A stretch of DNA of 64,000 bases from Leifsonia sp052114085 (GTDB taxonomy: Bacteria > Actinomycetota > Actinomycetes > Actinomycetales > Microbacteriaceae), in contig NZ_JBFREB010000001.1 of the NCBI RefSeq assembly GCF_052114085.1, positions 1,488,001 to 1,552,000 of the forward strand. Reading direction: 5' to 3'. Position numbers and translations under genes: made by a program. Positions within the stretch are counted from its first letter, which is position 1, and each line of letters starts with the position of its first letter. Shown one piece after another: positions 42,833 through 50,740 of this stretch. The notes under the pieces are model-generated. The model was not told where the DNA came from. It worked only from the letters and a program-made list of their open reading frames with translations, and searched no databases.

Positions 42833-44110
42833 TCAGTGCCCGCGCAGCAGGAGACGGTCGGGGCCGGGCACCGTCGCGATCGCAGCGTTCCGCAGCGACT
42901 CGGTGTACGCATCCAGATACCCGTAATGGGCGAGGTGCTCGGCGTACTTCTGCTCGAACAGCGCGGTGTTCGTGATGTGCGACCAGGCGCTCGACAGCGG
43001 GTCGTCGTTCCACGGCGAGTGCAGCACGGGCGCGTGCCCGGTGACCGGCAGGAGGTCGGCCGCCGTGTCCCCGTCGACGCTGATCACCGTCGCCCCGAAG
43101 GACGGCGACCGCGGGTCCCGTCGGGTGAAACGGCCGAATCGAGCTTCGCCGTCCGCCTCGGCCTCACCCGCGTACACGTGCTGCGTGTGCAGCGCGCTCG
43201 CGTTCGGGATGCGCTCCTCGATCCCGGCCGAGCCCAGCATCACGAAGGCGTAGACACCGAGGTCGCGTGCGTCCGACAGCGCATTCGCACTCGTCGTCGT
43301 GCCGTACGAGTGCGCCACGACGTTCAGGGCGCGGGGGAGCGCATCCACCCGCACCGCGTTCACGCCGCGCAGGTCGGCCGTGAGCAGCGGCGCGCCGCGG
43401 GCTGCATAGTCGCCGAGGGCTGCGTCCACACCGGGCGGGGGAGTCACGTATCCGATCCACGACACCACGGCCCGCCGGGTCGGCGCGCCCACCTCGCCCT
43501 GCTCGTCCCACAGGTTCTGGGCGGACTGCGTCCACAGCTGCATGTCGTCGGTGTAGGTGCCCATGCCGGGCACGACGAAGGTGATGTCGGACGCCGAGTC
43601 GAGGTCGCCGAGGGCGATCGCCGCGAGCGGCGGCCGGTCGAGACTCAGCCCGATCAGGTGCCGCGCCGGCGTCCGCTTGCCCTTCAGGGCCTTCTGGACG
43701 GCCATGAGCGAGACGAGCACCCGCTGCGCCTGGGCGTCGTCCGGATGCTTCTCCAGCGCGCGCTTCTCCGTCGCGAGCGCGTGCGTCAGTGCTCGGCGAT
43801 TCGCCTTCTCGCGGTCGCGGTAGTCGATCCCGTCCAGGTTCCCGACGATCTCCGGGAGTGTCTCGATCGCATCTCTCCGCGTCTCCGCGTCGAGGGAGAC
43901 CCACTCGTCGTGGACGGCGTCCGGGTCGGTGTTCGCGAGCTGGATGTCCAGCTCGGGATGCTCCGCGAGGTACTTGTCCTGCTCCTCGTCGTTCATCGCC
44001 TTCAGCACGTCGAAGGTCGTGATCGGCGCAGCCCCCGCCGCGGGTGCCACCAGCAGCCCGACCACCGCGACCACGCCCAGCGCGAACGCGACGATCACCC
44101 GGCGGACCAT
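42833..44110 (-). CDS. secreted alpha/beta hydrolase (DUF1023 type)
   Basis: The 425-residue protein has an N-terminal signal peptide (VRRVIVAFALGVVAVVGLLVAPAAGA, cleavage after AGA near residue 27). It then has a helical region (28-160) and a hydrolase domain with the oxyanion strand FVVPGMGTY and nucleophile elbow VVAHSYGTT (S268), the pattern of DUF1023 proteins. It is probably released or cell-envelope bound. The start has TACGCT exactly 6 nt upstream. The substrate is unknown. Confidence 0.88.
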   Translation of the reverse strand: MVRRVIVAFALGVVAVVGLLVAPAAGAAPITTFDVLKAMNDEEQDKYLAEHPELDIQLANTDPDAVHDEWVSLDAETRRDAIETLPEIVGNLDGIDYRDREKANRRALTHALATEKRALEKHPDDAQAQRVLVSLMAVQKALKGKRTPARHLIGLSLDRPPLAAIALGDLDSASDITFVVPGMGTYTDDMQLWTQSAQNLWDEQGEVGAPTRRAVVSWIGYVTPPPGVDAALGDYAARGAPLLTADLRGVNAVRVDALPRALNVVAHSYGTTTSANALSDARDLGVYAFVMLGSAGIEERIPNASALHTQHVYAGEAEADGEARFGRFTRRDPRSPSFGATVISVDGDTAADLLPVTGHAPVLHSPWNDDPLSSAWSHITNTALFEQKYAEHLAHYGYLDAYTESLRNAAIATVPGPDRLLLRGH

Positions 44111-44116
44111 GGCCAG

Positions 44117-44122
44117 AGCGTA
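44117..44122 (-). promoter_or_regulatory. -10 element TACGCT of the secreted hydrolase gene
   Basis: On the minus strand TACGCT ends 6 nt before the ATG at 44110. Confidence 0.5.
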
Positions 44123-44157
44123 GTGGGGCGACGCCGGGAGTGTCCACGGCGGAACGA

Positions 44158-44191
44158 CGAAGGGCCGCCCGCGTTCGCGGACGGCCCTTCG
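44158..44191 (-). terminator. hairpin after dps
   Basis: CGAAGGGCCG (44158-44167) pairs with CGGCCCTTCG (44182-44191), and CGCG/CGCG closes the inner loop. It begins 14 nt after the dps stop codon on the minus strand. Confidence 0.75.
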
Positions 44192-44204
44192 AGTGAGTGT
44201 GCGC

Positions 44205-44687
44205 CTACTCGCTGATGTGCGCGAACAGGAACCAGCGGTCCTTGTCGAGGCCGCGAGCGATTTCGATGGCGACGTCCTGGCTGGTCTGGTCGAGCTCGGC
44301 GAGCTCGCGGACGGCCGTGTTCACGCCGGCGAGGGCCGCGTCGAGCTGCGCGATGACCTCGGCGATGGTCTCGTTCGACGGGCGGAAGCCCGCGGTGAGT
44401 TCGCCGGTCGTCGTCTTCGCCGCAACCGTGCCGAGGCGCGCATCCACGGGCAGGCCGAGGGCGACGATGCGCTCCGCGGCCAGGTCGGCCCACTCCTGCG
44501 CGTGGTCGACGATCGTGTCGAGCAGCTCGTGCACGCCGATGAAGTTGGCGCCGCGCACGTGCCAGTGCGCCTGCTTACCGTTCACCACGATCGCCGTGAG
44601 GTCGATCACCACGGGGGTGAGGAACTGGGCGACCCCGGCCGCGATGTCCGGGTTGGAGACACTCTGGGTTGCAGCGATGTCCGTCAT
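44205..44687 (-). CDS. dps: Dps family DNA-binding ferritin-like protein
   Basis: The 160-residue protein belongs to the Dps/ferritin family. It has the inter-subunit ferroxidase residues in QAHWHVRG and LLDTIVDHAQEWADLAAERI, and a C-terminal helix ending in FLFAHISE. Dps forms a 12-mer that oxidises and stores iron and binds DNA during starvation or oxidative stress. The ribosome-binding site is AGAAAGGACG. The ACGCTA/TAGCGT –10 on the minus strand (44718-44723) lies just below a 12-bp palindrome. Confidence 0.95.
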   Translation of the reverse strand: MTDIAATQSVSNPDIAAGVAQFLTPVVIDLTAIVVNGKQAHWHVRGANFIGVHELLDTIVDHAQEWADLAAERIVALGLPVDARLGTVAAKTTTGELTAGFRPSNETIAEVIAQLDAALAGVNTAVRELAELDQTSQDVAIEIARGLDKDRWFLFAHISE

Positions 44688-44731
44688 GGGTGGGCGTCCT
44701 TTCTTCTGCCTGGCTCAACGCTACTCAGGCC

Positions 44732-44743
44732 GCGGAATTCCGC
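44732..44743. promoter_or_regulatory. 12-bp perfect palindrome on the dps promoter
   Basis: GCGGAATTCCGC is self-complementary over all 12 bases and lies in the –10 to –35 interval of the presumed dps promoter on the minus strand. It is a candidate repressor site. Confidence 0.45.
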
Positions 44744-44766
44744 AACGAAGCGAAGGCTCCGCTAAC

Positions 44767-44783
44767 TAAGGTCGGGTTAACCC
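44767..44783 (+). promoter_or_regulatory. -10 element and 10-bp palindrome at the multicopper oxidase promoter
   Basis: TAAGGT (44767-44772) could be the –10, and the palindrome GGGTTAACCC (44774-44783) would lie over its start site. The stretch resembles an iron-responsive DtxR/IdeR box in part (12 of 19 consensus positions by my alignment), which is weak. Confidence 0.4.
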
Positions 44784-44808
44784 CCGGACCATTTGGGAGG
44801 GCGGTGGG

Positions 44809-46407
44809 ATGGGTCCGCCCGCCGAGCTCGACCAGGCTCGAATCGTGACTTCGAGACTCCGCCGCCCCCGTGCATCCGCCATCGCCCTCGCTCTGGCGGT
44901 TTCGACTGCGGTGGCCGCTGCGGTCTCTCTCGCCGCGTGCAGCGGACAGGGTGCAGGCACGATCGATACCGTGGGAAAAGTCGACTTCGCGACCGCCCTG
45001 CCGGTGCCGCCGTTGGCGACACCGACGGTCGCCCCGGATGGCACGAAGAGCTTCGAGTTGGATGCCCGAGCCGGCACCACCGAGTTCCTGCCGGGCAAGC
45101 AGACCACGACCTGGGGTTTCGACGGCGCCTACCTCGGACCGACGCTCGTGGCCGAGCGCGGCGACACGGTGCGCGTCCGCGTGACCAATCACCTCACTGA
45201 AGAGACCAGCGTCCACTGGCATGGGATGCACCTCCCGGCACGCATGGACGGCGGTCCCCACCAGATGGTGTCTCCGGGCGAGGTGTGGCAGCCGACCTGG
45301 CGTGTGGACCAGCCCGCCGCGACCCTCTGGTATCACCCGCACCTGCATGGCCGGACGGAGGAGCAGGTCCAGCTGGGCATGGCCGGAATGTTCCTCATCC
45401 ACGACCCGCAGGAGGAGGCGCTGGCGCTTCCGCGCACGTACGGGGTCGACGACCTCCCGGTCATCGTGCAGGACAAGCGGTTCGCGTCCGATGGCCAGTT
45501 CACCGACGGGGTGTCTGGCTTCATCGGCCCGATCGGCGACACCCTGGTGGTGAACGGCGTGGTCGGCCCCTACGTCGACGTCTCCTCTGACCGGGTCCGC
45601 CTGCGGTTGCTGAACGCGTCGGCTGCACGCACCTACGACTTCGGATTCGCCGACCGGCGGACGGTCGCGCTCGTCGCGACCGACGGCGGACTGCTGCCCG
45701 CGCCGGTCCCGCTCGACCACATCCGCCTCTCGCCGGGAGAGCGCGCCGAGATCGTGGTCACCGTGCGTCCCCGCGAGCGGGCGGTGCTGCGTTCCTTCCC
45801 TCCCGCCCTCGGCCTGGAGGGACCCCTGCCGGGCATGAACGCCGGCTCGGACACTCTCGACGTGCTGGAGCTGCGTGCCGCAGCCTCGCTCACTCACGGA
45901 CCCGACGTCCCTCCCGTCCTCGCCCCGATCGAGCGGTGGGATGCCGCTTCCGCGGCGGTGACCCGAAGCTTCCGGCTGGACGGCCACGAGATCAACGGCC
46001 GCAGCATGGAGTCGGGCCGGGTCGACGAGACCGTCACGGTCGACACGCTGGAGGAGTGGGTCGTCACCAACACGATGGACCTGCCGCACAGCTTTCACGT
46101 GCACGACGTGCAGTTCCAGATCGCCTCGATCGACGGCGACCCGCCGCCACCCGAGCTCGGCGGCTGGAAGGACACCATCTACCTCCCTCCGCAGAGTGAG
46201 TTCCGGCTGTTGCTCCGTTTCACCGACTTCACCGACCGCAACGCGCCGTACATGTACCACTGCCACCTGCTCGCTCACGAGGACGCCGGGATGATGGGCC
46301 AGTTCGTGGTCGTCCGTCGCGGTGAGCACGCGGGCACCGTTCCGGAAGACACCACCGCTCCGCATGGCGGCAGCGGCCCACGAAAGGACACCAGTCATGA
46401 CCACTGA
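44809..46407 (+). CDS. secreted multicopper oxidase (lipoprotein)
   Basis: The 532-residue protein has an N-terminal signal ending in a lipobox SLAAC (Cys 44) and three cupredoxin domains. Copper sites are all visible: HWHG (136-139), HPHLHG (176-181), HSFHVHD (about 427-433) and HCHLLAHEDAGMM (H484, C485, H486). These oxidise Cu(I), Fe(II) or phenols with reduction of O2. The ATG at 44809 has GGGAGGG upstream; a GTG at 44845 is an alternative start. It overlaps the kinase gene by 11 nt. Confidence 0.93.
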   Translation: MGPPAELDQARIVTSRLRRPRASAIALALAVSTAVAAAVSLAACSGQGAGTIDTVGKVDFATALPVPPLATPTVAPDGTKSFELDARAGTTEFLPGKQTTTWGFDGAYLGPTLVAERGDTVRVRVTNHLTEETSVHWHGMHLPARMDGGPHQMVSPGEVWQPTWRVDQPAATLWYHPHLHGRTEEQVQLGMAGMFLIHDPQEEALALPRTYGVDDLPVIVQDKRFASDGQFTDGVSGFIGPIGDTLVVNGVVGPYVDVSSDRVRLRLLNASAARTYDFGFADRRTVALVATDGGLLPAPVPLDHIRLSPGERAEIVVTVRPRERAVLRSFPPALGLEGPLPGMNAGSDTLDVLELRAAASLTHGPDVPPVLAPIERWDAASAAVTRSFRLDGHEINGRSMESGRVDETVTVDTLEEWVVTNTMDLPHSFHVHDVQFQIASIDGDPPPPELGGWKDTIYLPPQSEFRLLLRFTDFTDRNAPYMYHCHLLAHEDAGMMGQFVVVRRGEHAGTVPEDTTAPHGGSGPRKDTSHDH

Positions 46408-47770
46408 GAACGCTTCTGCCAACCTGGACACTGTGACCGCATCCACCGCCCCCGCGTCGCGCGCCCGCTACGGGTCGCTGTGGCGCGGGGTGCCCCGGGA
46501 GCTCGGCTTCCTGCTGCTCACCATGCCGATCGCGATCATCGGGCTGTCCGTGCTCATGTCGCTGTTCTGGACGGGCGTCGGCACCATCGTCATCTACGTC
46601 GGCATCTTCATCGTGGTCGCGACCTTCTACACCGCGCGCGGTTTCGGGATCGTGGAGTTGACCCGCCTCGACTGGGCGGGTCGTCCAGCCATCCCGCGGC
46701 CGGTCTGGGAGAAGCCGGGCACCCCGCGCACCTTCTGGCGGACGATCTTCGGTCCTTTCGCCAACGGTCACTACTGGCTGTACCTGCTGCACGGGATCGT
46801 GATCAACCCGATCGTCAGCGTCGTCACGTGGACGCTGACCATCGTCTGGCTGTCGGTGGCTCTCGGAGGCCTGACCGGGTGGATCTGGGAGCCGTTCATC
46901 CCGCAGGGCGACCGCGACTTCTTCCTGTCGCAGACCATCGTCGACTGGGTGTTCCGCACCCAGTCGACCTTCGACCCGATCGTGGGCGACCGCATCCTGT
47001 ACGTCATCGCCGGTGTGCTGTTCGCCGTGACTCTGCCGTTCGTGACGCGCGGACTGACCCTGGCGCACGACGCCGTCGCCCGCGGGCTGCTCGGCCGCTG
47101 GCCGTCGGAGGCGCTGCAGCGCGAGGTCGCGGACCTGTCCGCTTCCCGCGGCGCGGCGGTGGCCGCCGAGGACCAGGCGCTCCGCCGTCTGGAACGGGAC
47201 CTGCACGACGGCCCGCAGCAGCGGCTGATCCGCCTGCAGATGGATATCGCCGCCGCCGAGCGCAAGCTCGCCGACGACCCTGAGGCCGCCGCGACACTGC
47301 TCGCCGAGGCGCGGCAGCAGGCCGGCGACACCCTGGAGGAGCTGCGCGCCCTCTCGCGCGGCTTCGCCCCGCCCATCCTGCAGGACCGCGGCCTGGTCGC
47401 CGCCGCCGATTCGCTGGCCGCCCGCAGCCCCATCCCGATCACCGTGGAGTCGTCCCTCGCCGCGGGGGAGCGGTTCAGCCCGGAGATCGAGCGCAACGCG
47501 TACTACGTGCTCGCCGAACTGGCCGCCAACCTGGCGAAGCACTCCGGCGCGACGGGCGCCCGCCTCTTCATCGACCGGTCGGTGGATGCAGCGGGTGCGG
47601 CCTGGCTGAACGTCTGGCTGACCGACAACGGCCACGGGGGAGCGTCGATGGTCGACGGCCACGGCTTGCGCGGTCTGGAGGAGCGCGTCCGCGGACTGCG
47701 CGGCGAGCTGACCGTAGAAAGCCCGCTCGGCGGCCCCACCCGAATCGGCGCGCGCATCCCGCTCGCCTGA
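46397..47770 (+). CDS. membrane sensor histidine kinase (HisKA_3)
   Basis: The 457-residue protein has a 40-residue cytoplasmic start and a four-helix membrane sensor domain (about 45-225) of the actinobacterial 'Sensor' type. A HisKA_3 domain with phospho-acceptor H270 (RDLHDGPQQRLI) and an HATPase domain (AYYVLAELAANLAKHS, GHGLRGLEERV) follow. Its ATG has GAAAGGACACC upstream and overlaps the multicopper oxidase stop by 11 nt. It may sense the condition in which the oxidase is needed; the response regulator lies downstream after a repeat element. Confidence 0.9.
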   Translation: MTTENASANLDTVTASTAPASRARYGSLWRGVPRELGFLLLTMPIAIIGLSVLMSLFWTGVGTIVIYVGIFIVVATFYTARGFGIVELTRLDWAGRPAIPRPVWEKPGTPRTFWRTIFGPFANGHYWLYLLHGIVINPIVSVVTWTLTIVWLSVALGGLTGWIWEPFIPQGDRDFFLSQTIVDWVFRTQSTFDPIVGDRILYVIAGVLFAVTLPFVTRGLTLAHDAVARGLLGRWPSEALQREVADLSASRGAAVAAEDQALRRLERDLHDGPQQRLIRLQMDIAAAERKLADDPEAAATLLAEARQQAGDTLEELRALSRGFAPPILQDRGLVAAADSLAARSPIPITVESSLAAGERFSPEIERNAYYVLAELAANLAKHSGATGARLFIDRSVDAAGAAWLNVWLTDNGHGGASMVDGHGLRGLEERVRGLRGELTVESPLGGPTRIGARIPLA

Positions 47771-47789
47771 CCCGCCCCAGCCCCCATCG

Positions 47790-47843
47790 GTTCCTCGAAA
47801 AGTGTGCGCTTCGCCGGCGTGTCGATCGGACTTTTCGAGGAAC
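47790..47843. repeat. intergenic hairpin repeat, copy B
   Basis: Arms GTTCCTCGAAAAGT (47790-47803) and ACTTTTCGAGGAAC (47830-47843) pair perfectly around a 26-nt centre containing TGCGCTTCG and CGGCGTGTC. It matches copy A at 29135-29185 in the TTCCTCGAAAA arm, the centre and the TCGAGGAA end. It sits between kinase and regulator genes that run in the same direction. Confidence 0.85.
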
Positions 47844-47863
47844 GGTTGGCTGCTTGAGGCCAA

Positions 47864-47869
47864 TAGGCT
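47864..47869 (+). promoter_or_regulatory. -10 element TAGGCT, leaderless GTG start of the regulator
   Basis: TAGGCT ends 6 nt before the GTG at 47876. It allows expression of the regulator independent of the kinase. Confidence 0.55.
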
Positions 47870-47875
47870 GGGTGC

Positions 47876-48535
47876 GTGCCGAGTGGAGACCGACCCCTGC
47901 GTGTTGTCGTCGCGGACGACTCCGTCCTCCTGCGGGAGGGCCTCATCCGCCTGTTCGACGAGGCCGGCCTCGACACGGTCGGCGCGTTCGGGGATGCCGA
48001 CACCCTGCTCGAGTCGCTTCCCGACCTGATGCCGGACGTGGTGGTGCTGGATGTGCGGATGCCGCCGACCTTCCGCGACGAGGGCGTTCGTGCCGCCCTC
48101 CGCATCCGGCGCGAGCATCCCGACATCGCCGTACTGCTGCTGTCGCAGTACGTCGAGGTCACCTACGCGCAGGAGCTGCTGGCCGGCGGCGAGGGTGGCA
48201 CCGGCTACCTGCTGAAGGACCGCATCGCTTCGCTGGACGAGCTGCAGGATGCGGTCACCCGCGTCGCCGCCGGCGGCACCGTGCTCGATCCGCAGGTGGT
48301 TCGCGAACTCCTGACCCGTCGCACCGACCCGCTGGCGACGCTGACCCCGCGCGAGCGGGAGGTGCTGGAGCTGATGGCCGAGGGACGCACAAACGCGGCG
48401 ATCGCCGCCCGCATGGTCGTCGGAGTCGGCGCGGTCGAGAAGAACGTGACGTCGATCTTCCAGAAGCTCGGCCTGGAGGACTCGGGCGACGACCACCGCC
48501 GGGTGCTCGCGGTACTGGCCTTCCTGCAGCGCTGA
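47876..48535 (+). CDS. NarL/LuxR-type response regulator
   Basis: The 219-residue protein has a receiver domain (D14/D15, phospho-acceptor D59 in VVVLDVRMP, and a conserved Lys in GYLLKD) and a LuxR helix-turn-helix (LTPREREVLELMAEGRTNAAIA, VEKNVTSIFQKLGL). It is the likely partner of the upstream kinase. The gene is separated from it by a 105-nt gap containing a hairpin repeat and its own leaderless promoter. The multicopper oxidase is a plausible target. Confidence 0.94.
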   Translation: MPSGDRPLRVVVADDSVLLREGLIRLFDEAGLDTVGAFGDADTLLESLPDLMPDVVVLDVRMPPTFRDEGVRAALRIRREHPDIAVLLLSQYVEVTYAQELLAGGEGGTGYLLKDRIASLDELQDAVTRVAAGGTVLDPQVVRELLTRRTDPLATLTPREREVLELMAEGRTNAAIAARMVVGVGAVEKNVTSIFQKLGLEDSGDDHRRVLAVLAFLQR

Positions 48536-48550
48536 GTGTTGGATGGCCGC

Positions 48551-48763
48551 ATGGCTGGTTTCGACGACATCACGAAGAAGGCGCAAGAGTTCCTGAACGA
48601 CCCGAAGGTCAAGGACGCGCTCAGTTCCGAGCAGGCGGAGGGCGTCAGCGACACGCTGTTGGACGGGGTGGCCGGTGCCGCGAAGAAGGCGACGGGAGGC
48701 AAGTTCGGCGACAAGATCGATGGCGCCCGCGACGAGGCCGACAAGCGCGTCGGCAACGAATAG
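48551..48763 (+). CDS. MT0933-type small protein (antitoxin-like family)
   Basis: The 70-residue, strongly charged helical protein MAGFDDITKKAQEFLND and KFGDKIDGARDEADKRVG segments match the MT0933/Rv0909 family. In M. tuberculosis members are considered antitoxins. Here no toxin-like gene lies next to it, so a structural or stress function is as likely. It starts 15 nt after the response regulator stop and has no clear ribosome-binding site. Confidence 0.75.
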   Translation: MAGFDDITKKAQEFLNDPKVKDALSSEQAEGVSDTLLDGVAGAAKKATGGKFGDKIDGARDEADKRVGNE

Positions 48764-48916
48764 CGGTCAGCGACTGGGCCGGATCGGCTGCAGCGACGCG
48801 ATCGCACGCTGCGCGTCGGTGGGGCACCGGCGAATGCTGCGTCTGGGTACGACTGCGCCTGCGCGAGCACCCGCAAACGTTTCAAACGGCGTCATTCGCG
48901 GCGCGGATGGGGGATT

Positions 48917-48990
48917 TGGAGGGGATGACGGGAATCGAACCCGCGTAATCAGTTTGGAAGACTGAGGCTCTACCATTGAGCTACATCCCC
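48917..48990 (-). tRNA. tRNA-Gly (anticodon TCC)
   Basis: On the minus strand the acceptor is GGGGATG/CATCCCC. The anticodon stem TCAGT/ACTGA carries loop CTTCCAA, giving TCC. The T-arm is GCGGG-TTCGATT-CCCGT. An encoded TCCA 3' end is present. Confidence 0.96.
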
Positions 48991-49042
48991 GGGGCCGCAA
49001 CTGCGACACCGTGGCCGCCCTCTGCGTGACGGCCGGAAACCA

Positions 49043-49080
49043 TCGTAGTACACGCGGCACCTGCGGGCGTGCAGTAGACT
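49043..49080. promoter_or_regulatory. divergent promoter region of the tRNA-Gly and tRNA-Pro genes
   Basis: TAGACT at 49075-49080 is a likely –10 for tRNA-Pro (28 nt before it). On the minus strand TACGAT (49048-49043) is a candidate –10 for tRNA-Gly. Confidence 0.5.
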
Positions 49081-49108
49081 CGGTGGCGGTCTTTCGCACC
49101 GTTTTGCC

Positions 49109-49183
49109 CGGGGCGTAGCTCAGCTTGGCTAGAGCGCCCGCTTTGGGAGCGGGAGGTCGCAGGTTCGAATCCTGTCGCCCCGA
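49109..49183 (+). tRNA. tRNA-Pro (anticodon TGG)
   Basis: The acceptor is CGGGGCG/CGCCCCG. The anticodon stem CCCGC/GCGGG with loop TTTGGGA gives TGG. The T-arm is GCAGG-TTCGAAT-CCTGT. Discriminator A is at 49183 and CCA is not encoded. It lies just upstream of tig on the same strand. Confidence 0.96.
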
Positions 49184-49243
49184 CGAGGACCTCGTTCCTT
49201 GCGAGAAGACCATCGTTCGAACATTCAGGAGAACCCAGACATC

Positions 49244-50659
49244 GTGAAGACCACGGTCGAAAAACTGAGCCCCACCCGCACGAAGCTCGTCATCTCGGTG
49301 ACGCCGGAGGAGCTGCAGCCGTCCATCAAGCACGCCTACGAGCACATTGCCGAGCAGGTGACCATTCCCGGTTTCCGTAAGGGCAAGGTGCCGGCGCCGA
49401 TCATCGACCAGCGCGTCGGCAAGGCCGCCGTTCTCGAGCACGCGGTCAACGAGGGCCTCGACGGGTTCTACCGTCAGGCCGTCGAAGAGAACGACGTGCG
49501 CCCGCTCGGCCGTCCGGAGGCGGACATCACCGAGTGGCCGAACGAGAAGGACTTCTCGGGCGACCTGCTGCTCACCATCGAGGTGGATGTGCGCCCCGAG
49601 GTGGCACTGCCGTCGTTCGACGACATCACCATCACGGTCGATGCGGCCGAGGTCAGCGTCGATGACGTCGAGGAGGAGCTCGACCGCCTCCGCAGCCGCT
49701 TCGGCACGCTCGTGACGGTCGACCGTCCGGCCAAGGCCGGCGACTTCGCGCAGATCGACCTGGTCGCCATGATCGGCGGCGAAGAGGTCGACACCGCCGC
49801 CAACATCTCCTACGAGATCGGCTCCGGCGAGCTCATCGAGGGCATCGACGAGGCCCTCGACACCCTCACCGCCGGCGAGACCACGACCTTCGAGGCACCG
49901 CTCATGGGCGGCGACCACGAGGGCGAGAACGCGCAGATCACCGTCACCGTAAACGCCGTCAAGGAGCGCGAGCTCCCCGAGGCCGACGACGACTTCGCGC
50001 AGATCGCCAGCGAGTTCGACACCATCGGCGAGCTGCGCCAGAGCCTGCGCACGCAGGTCGAGCGCGCCAAGGTGTTCGGCCAGGGCACGGCCGCTCGCGA
50101 CCAGCTGGTCGACAAGCTCCTCGAGCTGGTCGAGATCCCCGTCCCGGCGCAGCTCGTCGAGGATGAGGTGCACCGCCACCTGGAGCAGGAGAACCGCCTC
50201 GAGGACGACGTCCACCGCGCAGAGGTGACGGAGTCCAGCGAGAAGACCTTCCGCACGCAGATCCTCCTCGACGAGGTCGCTCAGGAGAATGACGTCAAGG
50301 TCAGCCAGGACGAGCTCACCCAGTACCTCATCCAGGGCGCCGGCCAGTACGGCATGGACCCGAACGAGTTCGTCAAGATCCTGTCCGAGAACGGCCAGAT
50401 CCCGTCGATGGTCGGTGAGGTCGCCCGCAACAAGGCCCTCGCGATCATCCTCGGCAAGGTGAAGGTCGTCGACAGCAACGGCAAGCCGGTCGACCTGGCC
50501 GAGTTCACCGCCATCGCCGACGACGCGGACGCCGACGCGGACGACGCGGCCGCGACCGACACCGACGCTGCGACCGAAGCGGCTCCGGCCGACGAGGCCC
50601 CCGCCGCCGAGGAGAAGCCGAAGAAGCGCTCCACGAAGAAGAAGGCCGACGACAAGTAA
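49244..50659 (+). CDS. tig: trigger factor (ribosome-associated chaperone)
   Basis: Trigger factor binds nascent chains at the ribosomal exit and has prolyl isomerase activity. The 471-residue protein has the ribosome-binding GFRKGKVP signature (about 44-51), a middle FKBP-like domain (from about 160 to 245) and a C-terminal helical cradle. It ends in a long Asp/Ala-rich then Lys-rich tail. The GTG at 49244 gives the conserved start KTTVEKLSPTRTKL. CAGGAG lies about 13 nt upstream, which is a rather long spacing. Confidence 0.96.
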   Translation: MKTTVEKLSPTRTKLVISVTPEELQPSIKHAYEHIAEQVTIPGFRKGKVPAPIIDQRVGKAAVLEHAVNEGLDGFYRQAVEENDVRPLGRPEADITEWPNEKDFSGDLLLTIEVDVRPEVALPSFDDITITVDAAEVSVDDVEEELDRLRSRFGTLVTVDRPAKAGDFAQIDLVAMIGGEEVDTAANISYEIGSGELIEGIDEALDTLTAGETTTFEAPLMGGDHEGENAQITVTVNAVKERELPEADDDFAQIASEFDTIGELRQSLRTQVERAKVFGQGTAARDQLVDKLLELVEIPVPAQLVEDEVHRHLEQENRLEDDVHRAEVTESSEKTFRTQILLDEVAQENDVKVSQDELTQYLIQGAGQYGMDPNEFVKILSENGQIPSMVGEVARNKALAIILGKVKVVDSNGKPVDLAEFTAIADDADADADDAAATDTDAATEAAPADEAPAAEEKPKKRSTKKKADDK

Positions 50660-50680
50660 GCCTTCTGTCTGGTTGACCCG

Positions 50681-50714
50681 ACACGCCGTCTCGTACTGTT
50701 ACGAGACGGCGTGT
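50681..50714 (+). terminator. intrinsic terminator after tig
   Basis: A perfect 15-bp stem (ACACGCCGTCTCGTA with its complement, 50681-50695 and 50700-50714) with a CTGT loop is followed by TGTGT, a weak T-run. Confidence 0.85.
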
Positions 50715-50740
50715 TGTGTCATGTGGATGAGGGAGTACAG

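Noticed and set aside
44766..44784. A definite IdeR/DtxR iron box upstream of the multicopper oxidase
   Set aside because: Only about 12 of 19 consensus positions agree, mostly because of the shared TTAACC half. Kept only as a palindrome of unknown binder.
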